34,242 nt of DNA from an uncultured Lachnospiraceae bacterium (GTDB lineage: Bacteria > Bacillota > Clostridia > Lachnospirales > Lachnospiraceae): contig CANRMF010000020.1 in the NCBI GenBank assembly GCA_947631665.1, positions 1-34,242 of the forward strand, in the 5' to 3' direction. The notes beneath the pieces are model-generated. The model searched no databases, had not been told where the DNA came from, and was given only the letters and a program-made list of their open reading frames with translations. The position numbers and the translations under genes are program-made. Shown one piece after another: positions 1-7,878 of this stretch (within the stretch, counting starts at the first letter, position 1; each line of letters begins with the position of its first letter).

Positions 1-35
1 TTGATTTCCGGTTTTTCAAAGTAATTCTTTTCCAT
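1..35 (-). CDS. Start of a small leftward gene (partial)
   Basis: Only the first 11 codons lie in the window; they read MEKNYFEKPEI on the minus strand. The start was chosen because CCTCC at 44-48 (GGAGG on the coding strand) sits 8 bases before the ATG at 33-35. The slightly earlier ATG at 37-39 is in another frame and stops after seven codons. A lysine-proline-glutamate stretch near the N-terminus is common in short uncharacterised clostridial proteins, but too little is visible to name it. Confidence 0.45.
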   Translation of the reverse strand, partial: MEKNYFEKPEI

Positions 36-319
36 ACATAATTCCTCCGTTTCCAATTTTTAATCCAAACCGCAGACTGGAACTTTCCAGACGGAAAAGT
101 TTCATTTGTTGCATTTTCCTGTCAGAAAAGTTTTTGTCGGTTTATGGAAGATATTATACAGAAAAAAACGAAAAAAAGTGCGTTAATGTACTGAACCATG
201 TTTTTTTCGTCCTGAACCTGCAAAAATATCATAAAACATCACACAAATTGGCTGAAATTGCAAGTTGGTGCGGAAAAAAGAGATTGATATCCGCTATGTT
301 TAGAAAGCAATAATTTATT
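36..319. other. Non-coding upstream region
   Basis: This AT-rich stretch separates the leftward gene at the window start from degV. The only promoter-like element seen is a minus-strand TATAAT at 153-158 (ATTATA on the plus strand) preceded by a T-rich run but no good -35 box. It would leave a leader of more than 100 bases before the leftward gene. No convincing hairpin or gene was found. Confidence 0.4.
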
Positions 320-360
320 AAAAAGCAGTTTTCGTTTTAAAAAAAGCAGTTTTCATTTTT
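320..360. repeat. Two-copy 21-bp direct repeat upstream of degV
   Basis: AAAAAGCAGTTTTC occurs at 320-333 and again at 341-354, each followed by (G/A)TTTT, so the copies are phased by 21 bp, close to two helical turns. The second copy ends just before the -35 box at 364. The spacing would suit a DNA-binding protein next to the promoter, or the repeat could be slippage in A/T-rich DNA. Confidence 0.55.
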
Positions 361-363
361 CAG

Positions 364-392
364 ATGACAAAGAGGCAATCTGCCGTTATAAT
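364..392 (+). promoter_or_regulatory. Predicted sigma-A promoter for degV
   Basis: ATGACA (364-369, five of six matches to TTGACA) and a perfect TATAAT (387-392) are separated by 17 bp. The leader to the degV ATG is about 65 bases, with AAAGGAG about 10 bases before the start. Confidence 0.6.
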
Positions 393-465
393 GAAAAAGG
401 CAGAAAATGAAACGGGACAGATGGAATATATTTTATAATAACAGGGTACTAAAGGAGAAAAAACA

Positions 466-1353
466 ATGGCTTTTTGTATTATAACGGATTCGGCGTCAGA
501 TATTTCGCCGGAAGTCAAAGAGACTTACGGACTGTATGTGATGCCGACGCCGGTGACTATCGAGGGAACAGATTATTTTGACGGAGAAAATATTTTTCCT
601 GACGAATTTTATCAGATTCAGGCGCAGGGAAAAGATATCAAGACCTATCATATCAGCCAGTATATGTTTGAACAGCATTTCAGAAAGTTTGCGCAGCGTG
701 GAGATGAGGTGCTTTATATCTGCTTTTCTACGGGGATTGCAGGAACCTTTCAGGCGGCGAATCTGGCGGTGGAGGAGGTTCGGGAGGATTATCCTGATTT
801 TCAGATTACGATTATTGATTCTAAATGCGCGTCAGAGGGATTTGGGCTTGTTGTTGAAAAGTTATTGCTGATGCAGAAAAATGGCGCTGATAAAGAGCTT
901 CTGATTGAGGCGGCGAAATATTTCTGCGAACATATGGAACATGCGGTGACAGTGCAGGAATTAAAATATTTATTTGCGGGCGGAAGATTGAGCAGAACTT
1001 CGTTTCTGGCGGGCTCAGCCTTAAACATCAAGCCGATTATTATTATTGACGAAAACGGTTCGCTCAAAGCGGTGGAAAAAGTTCGCGGCTGGAAAAAAGC
1101 GCTGAACCGGATTATTGAGATGGTGGGAGAAAAGGGAAAAGACCTTGAACGCCAGATGTTGGGCATTTGTTATGGTACGGACAGGGAAGCGGCAGAATAC
1201 CTGAAAGAGCAGTTGATGTCACAATATCAGGTAAAAGAAGTAAGACTTACGCGTGTCGGCTGTGCGATTGGAGCGCACACAGGGCCAACAATTGTGGCGG
1301 TTGTTTTCCAAAATGAGATTGACGAAAAATATGAACCATATCTTACAAAATAA
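466..1353 (+). CDS. DegV family fatty-acid-binding protein
   Basis: The 295-residue product has the family's usual length and two-lobe layout. The N-terminus shows the TDSASD signature (about residues 7-12), the first lobe has the F-S-T-G-I-A-G-T motif that contacts the fatty-acid carboxylate, and the second lobe contains the G-G-R-L-S-R segment. Known members bind a single fatty acid in the cytoplasm and can serve as FakB subunits that present it to the FakA kinase for phospholipid synthesis. No fakA is nearby, so the partner would be encoded elsewhere. The ATG is preceded by AAAGGAG. The gene is monocistronic, with its own promoter and a hairpin terminator starting at its stop codon. Confidence 0.9.
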   Translation: MAFCIITDSASDISPEVKETYGLYVMPTPVTIEGTDYFDGENIFPDEFYQIQAQGKDIKTYHISQYMFEQHFRKFAQRGDEVLYICFSTGIAGTFQAANLAVEEVREDYPDFQITIIDSKCASEGFGLVVEKLLLMQKNGADKELLIEAAKYFCEHMEHAVTVQELKYLFAGGRLSRTSFLAGSALNIKPIIIIDENGSLKAVEKVRGWKKALNRIIEMVGEKGKDLERQMLGICYGTDREAAEYLKEQLMSQYQVKEVRLTRVGCAIGAHTGPTIVAVVFQNEIDEKYEPYLTK

Positions 1354-1447
1354 AAAAGCGGCGGCAATTACAGTTGTACCAACTCCAATTGTTAGATTTT
1401 GATCTGACTGGGGCGGTACAAATGATTTGCCGCTTTTTTGTTTTTTC
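1352..1447. terminator. Bidirectional terminator between convergent genes
   Basis: The outer stem AAAAAAGCGGC (1352-1362) pairs with GCCGCTTTTTT (1429-1439), and an inner pair TTGTACC (1374-1380) / GGTACAA (1415-1421) extends the structure. T-runs lie on the 3' side for both strands, so it can end both degV and the leftward sigma-like gene. The large loop between the inner arms is unusual for a simple terminator. Confidence 0.75.
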
Positions 1448-2356
1448 CTATTTCTTTTTCGGAACCCGCCATGTCAGCGGTTCCTGATTTGACGCCGCAT
1501 GATTTTCATTGGCGTCCGGTTTGTCCGTAATGTGGGTATCTTCGTTGACGGACAAGGTGTCTAAAGACATTTTCAGAAGTTGTGATACTTCGTCTTTTGA
1601 TAGTCCCATTTCTTCTGCAAGCTCCGGAATCTCCGGAACGCGTCCGTACTGCTCGGACAGTTTTTTCGTGGCATCGTCTAACTGATTCAGTTTGTCGGCG
1701 AGATGCGTTCCGATGCGGTCTGCGTTGATTTGAATATTGATAGCCTGCTCAAGCGCTTCATTGACGGCATCGGTAATATATTGCAAAAAGTCGCCATGCT
1801 GTTTCTGATATTGCGATACTGCAAGAATCAGTCCCATATTTCCTTCCTGAATTAAGTCCCCGAAAGTAACGCCTCTGCCGCGTTTGGCGGCTGCCAGTGT
1901 GGCGACAGTGTTTAAATGCAGTTCGACTAAACGGTCTGAAACCCCGCTGTTTCCGGCGGATAATTCCTGAAGCAGCAGTTCGAGTTCGCGCCCGTCTGCC
2001 GGTGGAATGGCTTCGAGTTCCTTCATATACATGCGGATAAAGGAAAGTTCTTCTTCCGATTCTTTTGCGGTTGGATTGAACGGCTGTTCTGATTTTGAAC
2101 TGTCTTTCACAGAAAGATTGTCAGCTTCAAAATCTGATGGCGCCTCAGAAAACAGGGAGCTTTCCGTATGGTCATATCCGTCAATCGAAATCTTATTTTC
2201 TGTCAGATAATCATAAATAAAAGCATATTGGCTTTCGTCCGAAATCAGATCGTCAAAGTGCGATTGAATTTCTTCCATGCGCAGCCGGTTCTGGTGCGCT
2301 GCGGCATATTCTATTAAAGCGGTCAAGCGCTCATTAAATAATACTTTTTGTTCCAT
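1448..2356 (-). CDS. Sigma-70-like protein lacking region 4
   Basis: The 302-residue product resembles a primary sigma factor only in part. Residues 8-60 look like region 1.1. Residues 104-120 look like region 1.2, and residues 141-182 like regions 2.1/2.2 with the core-binding signature around FGDLIQEGNMGL. Residues 216-275 look like region 3, including a helical pair around GRVPEIPELAEEMGL. The stretch where regions 2.3/2.4 should lie (about 183-215) lacks the tryptophans and basic residues needed for promoter melting and -10 recognition. The protein ends in a short charged tail with no region 4, so -35 recognition is absent. What is seen suggests a core-binding protein that cannot act as a normal sigma factor; a competitor or modulator role is inference. 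GGAG lies 7 bases before the ATG. Confidence 0.7.
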   Translation of the reverse strand: MEQKVLFNERLTALIEYAAAHQNRLRMEEIQSHFDDLISDESQYAFIYDYLTENKISIDGYDHTESSLFSEAPSDFEADNLSVKDSSKSEQPFNPTAKESEEELSFIRMYMKELEAIPPADGRELELLLQELSAGNSGVSDRLVELHLNTVATLAAAKRGRGVTFGDLIQEGNMGLILAVSQYQKQHGDFLQYITDAVNEALEQAINIQINADRIGTHLADKLNQLDDATKKLSEQYGRVPEIPELAEEMGLSKDEVSQLLKMSLDTLSVNEDTHITDKPDANENHAASNQEPLTWRVPKKK

Positions 2357-2389
2357 GTTTTGTCTCCTTTTCCATTAGGAATCAAATAA

Positions 2390-2418
2390 ATGATACATAA
2401 AAGCCTTGCAAAAATCAA
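2390..2418 (-). promoter_or_regulatory. Predicted promoter of the sigma-like gene
   Basis: Read on the minus strand, TTGATT (2413-2418) and TATCAT (2390-2395) are 17 bp apart, placing the start of transcription about 25-30 bases before the ATG at 2356. Confidence 0.45.
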
Positions 2419-2485
2419 GGATAATGGTAACATTTAAGATGATAATTGATTTTGCCGGAGGCAAATGGACTGTTAGGAGTTCAAT

Positions 2486-3667
2486 ATGAAAGAACGGTTA
2501 AAAAAAATAAAGCAGTGGTGGAGCCGGACGCTTCCTTTTTGGAAAAGTATTAAAAATATATGGAAAAAATTTCAAAAAACGAGAGGATATTCTCTGGTAA
2601 AAATACTTTTTCTGATTGCTGTCTGTATCGGTATCGGCTCCGGCGCGGCATATATTCATCATGAATCCGACCCGACGGAGGACGCGGCGCAGTATTTCAG
2701 GGCATTCATACAGCAGGATTATGATACGATAATGAAACTGGTTGATGTTCCTGAAGGCGGATATATTGACAGAAAACAGTTGGAAACGATTTTGTCCGAA
2801 CAGAAAAAAGAGTTGCATGTCGACCGGTATGAAATCCTCGATCCAAAGAGAGAAGATGGGAGAACAGTCGTTGTGTTCCGGTGCTTTGATGAGGAAACCG
2901 GAAAAAAGACGGATTTTAAGGTTTATCTAAACCGATTTCATCATGGACTGAATCCGATTTCCGATTATAAAATCAGTATGGACGATTTTCTGGTGGAGAA
3001 TTATACAGTGACAATTCCGAAGGATACGACACTGGTAATCAACGACACAAAGCTTCATAATCTCAAAGCGCAGTCGGAAGAAAACGGAGGAAAAACGTAT
3101 GCGTTTTCTGCGGTTTTGCAGGGGAGTTATCAGGTCTGCGCGGAAAATACTTATGGAATCGGCGTAAAAAAAGAAGAAATTACAAAACCGGATCTTCATA
3201 CAGACCTTTCAAAAACTTCCTACGAAGCAAGGCCGGAATACTTTAAGATGATTGAAGAAAAAACAAACGGAATGCTACAACAGTATTATACGGCTGTCCG
3301 GCAGAAAAAAATTTCGGGGAAAGAATTAGAGCAATATTTCTCGAAAGAAATGTCAGGAAAACTGAAAGGACTGGTACAAAAATCAGTCAATATGATTTTT
3401 GATCAGGACGAAGAAAAGCAATATGAAATTACGGGACTGGATTTAAGTGACCAAAAAATCACAGCCACATATAATAAAGAGAAGAACTGTTTTGACGTGC
3501 AATGCGGTTTTCGGATCAAATACGAATGTGCTACACAAACTTCTCTTTTAAACAGTTATTCGGAAAGTTATAAAGGAAACTGTCAGACGACAATTCATAT
3601 GAAAATGAATTTGTCTGAAGACAATATGCAGATTACGGAATTTACAATCAAAAATAAAAAGGAATAG
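2486..3667 (+). CDS. Membrane-anchored extracytoplasmic protein, TcaA/YvbJ-like
   Basis: The 393-residue product has a very basic, aromatic N-terminus (about 1-35), one hydrophobic segment (about 36-57), and a long hydrophilic region that should face outward. The outer part has a first domain to about residue 160, then a beta-rich stretch with 'ENYTVTIPKDT' that resembles the repeated domains of TcaA-type proteins, and a C-terminal domain possibly of NTF2-like fold. TcaA relatives are anchored cell-envelope proteins linked to glycopeptide sensitivity. This one lacks the N-terminal zinc ribbon that many have, so the assignment is tentative. It is followed 10 bases later by a flavin reductase gene, so the two are probably co-transcribed without an obvious functional link. 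Confidence 0.5.
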   Translation: MKERLKKIKQWWSRTLPFWKSIKNIWKKFQKTRGYSLVKILFLIAVCIGIGSGAAYIHHESDPTEDAAQYFRAFIQQDYDTIMKLVDVPEGGYIDRKQLETILSEQKKELHVDRYEILDPKREDGRTVVVFRCFDEETGKKTDFKVYLNRFHHGLNPISDYKISMDDFLVENYTVTIPKDTTLVINDTKLHNLKAQSEENGGKTYAFSAVLQGSYQVCAENTYGIGVKKEEITKPDLHTDLSKTSYEARPEYFKMIEEKTNGMLQQYYTAVRQKKISGKELEQYFSKEMSGKLKGLVQKSVNMIFDQDEEKQYEITGLDLSDQKITATYNKEKNCFDVQCGFRIKYECATQTSLLNSYSESYKGNCQTTIHMKMNLSEDNMQITEFTIKNKKE

Positions 3668-3677
3668 GAGAGTTGAT

Positions 3678-4247
3678 ATGGCAAAGGAAATTTGGAAGGC
3701 GGGAAATATGGTATATCCGATTCCGGCAGCATTGGTAACCGTAGCGGACAATCAGGGAAATGACAATGTACTGACGATTGCATGGACAGGAACAATCAGT
3801 TCCGAACCGGCGATGGCGTATGTATCCATTCGCCCGTCGAGACATTCGTATGCAATGATTCAGGAAACAGGAGAATTTGTCATCAACCTTACAACAAAAG
3901 ATTTGGTCTATGCGACAGATTACTGTGGCGTAAAATCCGGCAGGGACGAAGACAAATTTGAAAAAGCGGGGCTGACCAGAGAACGCGCGCAGTATGTAAA
4001 AGCACCGCTCATTCAGGAAAGTCCGGTGAATATTGAATGTAAGGTGACGCAGGTGCTTCCATGTGGGAGCCATGATATGTTTATCGGAAAAGTGCTCTGC
4101 GTCCATGCGGACGAAAAATATATGGACGAAACAGGAAAGTTTGATTTGAATCAGGCGCAGCCGCTCGTATATTCTCATGGACAGTATTTCGCTACCGGAG
4201 AATATCTTGGAAAATTCGGATATTCCGTACAGAAAAAGCAGTCATAA
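3678..4247 (+). CDS. Flavin reductase family protein (FMN-binding split barrel)
   Basis: The 189-residue protein matches the length and order of the flavin reductase-like, FMN-binding split-barrel family. An N-terminal strand with 'PIPAALVT' is followed by the flavin-binding stretch around ISSEPAMAYVSIRPSRHS (about residues 40-57), a central FVINLTT motif, and the C-terminal half with SPVNIECKV and a conserved H-G-Q-Y. Relatives use NAD(P)H or bound FMN for flavin or small-molecule reduction in the cytoplasm; the substrate cannot be told. The start has GGAGAG 6 bases upstream. A second, wrecked member of the family lies at 25299-25669 and lacks the centre that is intact here. Confidence 0.8.
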   Translation: MAKEIWKAGNMVYPIPAALVTVADNQGNDNVLTIAWTGTISSEPAMAYVSIRPSRHSYAMIQETGEFVINLTTKDLVYATDYCGVKSGRDEDKFEKAGLTRERAQYVKAPLIQESPVNIECKVTQVLPCGSHDMFIGKVLCVHADEKYMDETGKFDLNQAQPLVYSHGQYFATGEYLGKFGYSVQKKQS

Positions 4248-4345
4248 CGCGGAATGGCGCGGCTCTTTGTAACGTGGAGTGGCGCGGTCTTTTGTAACGC
4301 GGATTCGTGTGGACGTCTTATAACGTGGAGTGGTACGGCCGTTTT
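4245..4345. repeat. Four tandem 25-26 bp repeats after the flavin reductase
   Basis: Four imperfect units start at 4245, 4270, 4295 and 4321. Each begins TAACG(C/T)GGA and contains a G/C-rich core such as TGGCGCGG before a T-rich end. The TAA of the first unit is the stop codon of the preceding gene, so the array grew from, or abuts, the gene end. The GC-rich core contrasts with the surrounding AT-rich intergenic DNA. No open frame or CRISPR-like spacer structure is present. Confidence 0.75.
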
Positions 4346-4389
4346 AATCTTAGGACAGTTTTTTCTGTTGCAAATGGTAGGAGAGACAA

Positions 4390-5658
4390 ATGAAAATTAT
4401 TTTTCATATTGATGTAAATTCTGCATTTTTAAGCTGGACTGCCGTCAAACTTTTAAAAGACGGAGGGAAAACTGATATACGGACAATTCCTGCGGTGGTG
4501 GGCGGAGATCCGAAAACCCGCCATGGGGTTGTCGTGGCAAAGTCAATTCCTGCAAAGAAATACGGAATTAAAACTGCGGAAACGATTGCTTCGGCAAAAA
4601 GCAAATGTCCGGACATTCTGATTGTTCCGCCGGAGCATCAGTATTATCATGAGCAGAGTGAAAAACTGATGGCGCTGCTGCGCGGCTATACGCCCGTCAT
4701 TGAGCAGGTCAGTGTAGACGAATGTTTTATGGATTACGGCAGCATCGCAAATTCTTTTGAGAGTCCGGAAAGCGCGGCGTATGAAATTAAGGAGACCATT
4801 AAAGAAAAGCTGGGCTTTACGGTAAATATCGGTATCTCCGATGTCAAGGTTCTGGCAAAAATGGCGTCGGATTTTCAAAAACCCGACCGGATCCATACTT
4901 TATACAGAAAAGAAATCAAAGAGAAAATGTGGCCGCTGCCGGTGGAAGACTTGTTTATGGCAGGACATTCCAGCGTTGATGTAATGCATAAACTGGGAAT
5001 TTTTACCATAGGACAGCTTGCGCAGAGTCCGGTTACAGTGTTGAGGGCGCATTTGAAAAGTCATGGGCAGATGCTTTGGAATTATGCAAACGGCATTGAT
5101 GAGAGTGTCGTGGAGCCTGTACGGGAGGACGCAAAAGGCGTCGGAAATTCCGTAACGCTGCCAAAAGATTATGAGAACCTTACAGAAATTGACAGAGTGC
5201 TGCTGCAACTGTCAGACAAGGTAGCGGGGAGACTTCGGAAACTTCAGCAGAAGGCAAAAACCGTAGCGGTTGAAGTAAAGTTTTATGATTTCGTCAAGGC
5301 GTCGCGGCAGACCACGTTTGACAAAGGAATTGCTTCCGGTACGGAGATTTATCTCTCCGCAAAAAAGCTGTTTCGGGAATTTTGGAACGAAAGACCGGTT
5401 CGGCTGCTTGGCGTGCGTGTGACAAATCTGGTTGATTTGGGAGAGCCTGAGCAGATGGTTCTGACGGATTTTCTGGCAGAGCAGACAAGACCTCAGGACG
5501 GAATACAGAAACTTCCCAAAGAAAAAATGGAGAAATTGGAACGCGCGCTCGACGGCATCAAAGATAAATATGGCAGAGATGTTGTTCAGAGAGCCAGCCT
5601 GATGGAGCAGGGAAATCACAGCAAAACAGAAAAGGCTCCGGAAGATGACGGAGAATAA
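4390..5658 (+). CDS. dinB: DNA polymerase IV (Y-family translesion polymerase)
   Basis: The 422-residue product has the full Y-family architecture. The first metal-binding aspartate is D8 in HIDVNSAF with the steric-gate aromatic at F13. The second acidic pair is D110-E111 in SVDECFMDY. The palm and fingers are followed by a helix-hairpin-helix thumb with 'KLGIFTIGQLAQ', then a little-finger domain to about residue 350. The C-terminal tail is hydrophilic and ends without a clear beta-clamp peptide that I could identify. Known enzymes copy damaged templates without proofreading. No LexA-type operator was recognised upstream; instead the tandem repeat array lies just before the gene. AGGAGAG precedes the ATG. 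The kinase gene 35 bases downstream is probably in the same operon. Confidence 0.9.
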   Translation: MKIIFHIDVNSAFLSWTAVKLLKDGGKTDIRTIPAVVGGDPKTRHGVVVAKSIPAKKYGIKTAETIASAKSKCPDILIVPPEHQYYHEQSEKLMALLRGYTPVIEQVSVDECFMDYGSIANSFESPESAAYEIKETIKEKLGFTVNIGISDVKVLAKMASDFQKPDRIHTLYRKEIKEKMWPLPVEDLFMAGHSSVDVMHKLGIFTIGQLAQSPVTVLRAHLKSHGQMLWNYANGIDESVVEPVREDAKGVGNSVTLPKDYENLTEIDRVLLQLSDKVAGRLRKLQQKAKTVAVEVKFYDFVKASRQTTFDKGIASGTEIYLSAKKLFREFWNERPVRLLGVRVTNLVDLGEPEQMVLTDFLAEQTRPQDGIQKLPKEKMEKLERALDGIKDKYGRDVVQRASLMEQGNHSKTEKAPEDDGE

Positions 5659-5693
5659 AATACGAAGAAAGACATGATGGAGAGAGGACAAAA

Positions 5694-6212
5694 ATGAAAG
5701 ACAACATTGTATTGATTGGAATGCCGGGAGTGGGAAAGAGCACGATAGGCGTGATACTGGCAAAAATTCTCGGATATCAGTTTATTGACGCGGATTTGGT
5801 CATTCAGGAAAGAGAGGGAATGCTCTTAAAGGAAATTATTGCCAAAAAAGGAATCGACGGATTTATTCAAATTGAGAATCAGGTGAACCGGTCGTTATCT
5901 CCCCGCAAAGCGATTATCGCCACCGGCGGGAGCGTTGTATATGGAAAAGAAGCAATGGAGCATTTAAAGGAGATTGCGACGGTGGTTTATCTCGAACTCG
6001 GACTTCCGGCACTGGGCAGAAGACTTGGAAATCTGAAAAAAAGGGGCGTTGTCTTAAAGGAAGGGCAGACCTTGAAAAACCTGTATGAGGAACGGGTTCC
6101 GTTATATGAAAAATATGCGGACATTACTGTCAGCGAACATAAGTGTACGATTGAGCAGACGGTAGAAAAAATTGTAGATGCGCTTGAGGAGCAGATTGGT
6201 ATCTCTGTTTAA
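5694..6212 (+). CDS. Shikimate-kinase-like P-loop kinase
   Basis: The 172-residue protein has the size and fold markers of shikimate kinase: a Walker A loop GMPGVGKST (about 9-17), the substrate-side D-A-D at 32-34, and a glycine pair in ATGGS (78-79). An arginine follows in the lid/substrate region, ERVPLY (R134). The conserved F-R-x-x-E motif, whose arginine binds the shikimate carboxylate in known enzymes, reads F-I-Q-I-E (57-61), so that arginine is isoleucine. It may still be an AroK with an altered site, or a paralogue acting on another small alcohol; no other aromatic-pathway gene is nearby. It is downstream of dinB with its own GGAGAGAGG site and no visible terminator between. Confidence 0.65.
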   Translation: MKDNIVLIGMPGVGKSTIGVILAKILGYQFIDADLVIQEREGMLLKEIIAKKGIDGFIQIENQVNRSLSPRKAIIATGGSVVYGKEAMEHLKEIATVVYLELGLPALGRRLGNLKKRGVVLKEGQTLKNLYEERVPLYEKYADITVSEHKCTIEQTVEKIVDALEEQIGISV

Positions 6213-6274
6213 CCATATGGAATATTTCACAAAAAAATTCCGAAACTCCGCTGTCAGATTGTGGTTTTGTATGG

Positions 6275-6302
6275 TTTACAAAGGAATATATTGTGTTATA
6301 AT
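6275..6302 (+). promoter_or_regulatory. Strong predicted promoter for murA
   Basis: TTTACA (6275-6280) and TATAAT (6297-6302) are 16 bp apart, and TG at 6294-6295 gives an extended -10 element. The leader to the murA ATG is about 110 bases with no obvious riboswitch-like structure. Confidence 0.65.
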
Positions 6303-6418
6303 ATTCTAAGTATGCGTATTTGGCATTACAATTCATTAAAAAATCAGGCAGAGAAAATATGCAGACAGAGTTACGGCATATTTTAATGTTTAGGAATACA
6401 TAGATATCAGGAGAGCAT

Positions 6419-7711
6419 ATGGAACAATATATTATAAAAGGCGGTACGCCATTATATGGTGAAGTCGAAATCGGCGGAGCGAAAAATGCCGCATTGGGAC
6501 TGCTGGCGGCGGCGATTATGTCAGATGAAGATGTGACGATTGAAAATCTGCCGGACGTCAGTGATGTAAATCAGTTAATTATAGCGATTGAAAATATCGG
6601 CGCTGTTGTAAAAAGAATTGACCGGCACACTGTTACCATCAATGGGAAAACGATTTATTCCCATGTGGTCGAATATGAGCAGATGAAAAAAATCCGCGCT
6701 TCCTACTATCTGATAGGAGCGCTGCTTGGAAAATTCGGAGAGGCAGAGGTTGCCCTTCCGGGTGGGTGCAATATCGGAAGCAGACCGATTGACCTGCATC
6801 AGAAAGGATTTACCGCGCTGGGTGCAGATGTAGTGACAGATCATGGAATGCTTCATGCAAAGGCAGAGCGTCTGGCAGGCAATAATATCTTTTTGGATAT
6901 TGCCTCCGTTGGAGCGACGATTAACGTCATGCTTGCGGCGGTCAACGCAGAGGGAAAAACGGTGATTGAAAACGCGGCAAAAGAACCGCATGTCGTAGAT
7001 GTGGCGAATATGCTGAACAGCATGGGGGCAAATGTGCGCGGCGCAGGTACGGATAAAATCCGTATCGTCGGCGTTCCGAAACTGCATGGTACGGTATACT
7101 CTACGATTCCGGATCAGATTGAAGCAGGAACGTTTATGTGTGCGGCGGCGGCTACCGGCGGGGAAGTGCTGGTACGAAATGTGATTCCAAAGCATTTGGA
7201 GTGTATCTCCGCAAAACTGATGGAAATGGGCTGTACGGTCATTGAATATGACGACGCTGTCAGGGTAAAATCCGGCGACGGAATGGGCTGTGCAAAAATA
7301 AAAACGCTTCCATATCCGGGATTTCCGACGGATATGCAGCCGCAGATTGTAGTGTGCCTTACGTTAGCAAACGGAAGCAGTATGGTGACGGAGAGCATTT
7401 TTGAAAACCGTTTTAAGTATGTCGACGAATTAAACCGTATGGGTTCTATGATTAAAGTGGAAGGAAATACGGCGTTTATCTCCGGCGTTGGAAGACTGGA
7501 GGGAGCTCAGGTGAGCGCTCCGGATCTCCGCGCGGGCGCGGCGCTTGTGATTGCCGGACTTGCGGCAAACGGATTTACGCAGGTAGATGACATTGTTTAT
7601 ATCCAGAGGGGATATGAGCGGTTTGAAGAAAAGTTGGCGGGACTCGGCGCTAAAATAGAAAAAGTGGATTCTGAAAAAGAAGCGCAGAAATTCAAATTAA
7701 AAGTAGGATAA
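6419..7711 (+). CDS. murA: UDP-N-acetylglucosamine 1-carboxyvinyltransferase
   Basis: This 430-residue protein transfers enolpyruvate from PEP to UDP-GlcNAc, the first committed step of peptidoglycan synthesis, in the cytoplasm. The N-terminus has the K-x-G-G-x-P-L and GGAKNAAL (about residues 20-27) signature. The catalytic cysteine that attacks PEP and is targeted by fosfomycin is present as C117 in PGGCNIGSRPIDLH, so sensitivity at this site is expected. The two pseudo-symmetric lobes are complete, and the C-terminal half has the P-x-F-P-T-D-M-Q substrate loop. Many Firmicutes have two MurA paralogues, and which one this is cannot be told. AGGAGAG precedes the ATG. Confidence 0.95.
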   Translation: MEQYIIKGGTPLYGEVEIGGAKNAALGLLAAAIMSDEDVTIENLPDVSDVNQLIIAIENIGAVVKRIDRHTVTINGKTIYSHVVEYEQMKKIRASYYLIGALLGKFGEAEVALPGGCNIGSRPIDLHQKGFTALGADVVTDHGMLHAKAERLAGNNIFLDIASVGATINVMLAAVNAEGKTVIENAAKEPHVVDVANMLNSMGANVRGAGTDKIRIVGVPKLHGTVYSTIPDQIEAGTFMCAAAATGGEVLVRNVIPKHLECISAKLMEMGCTVIEYDDAVRVKSGDGMGCAKIKTLPYPGFPTDMQPQIVVCLTLANGSSMVTESIFENRFKYVDELNRMGSMIKVEGNTAFISGVGRLEGAQVSAPDLRAGAALVIAGLAANGFTQVDDIVYIQRGYERFEEKLAGLGAKIEKVDSEKEAQKFKLKVG

Positions 7712-7750
7712 AGATATGATAACGGAAAAGCATTGAAGCAGTTTTCCGAA

Positions 7751-7790
7751 GAAAAATAAAGTGTCGCAAAGATGCTTTATTTTTCTTTAT
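7751..7790 (+). terminator. A/T-rich hairpin after murA
   Basis: GAAAAATAAAG (7751-7761) and CTTTATTTTTC (7775-7785) form a perfect 11-bp inverted repeat around a 13-base loop, ending in T-rich sequence. It is weak in GC for an intrinsic terminator but well placed between murA and the next gene. Confidence 0.45.
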
Positions 7791-7878
7791 AGTGACTTTC
7801 GTCTGTTCAAAACAATTATGCACATGTAATTACTTTGAATGGGACAGGAGATATTTTAAAGAAATACGCGAGGTGGAT

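Noticed and set aside
4248-4389. LexA-type SOS operator for dinB
   Set aside because: No CGAAC-N4-GTTCG-like or similar palindrome was found; the region holds only the tandem repeats and a short leader.
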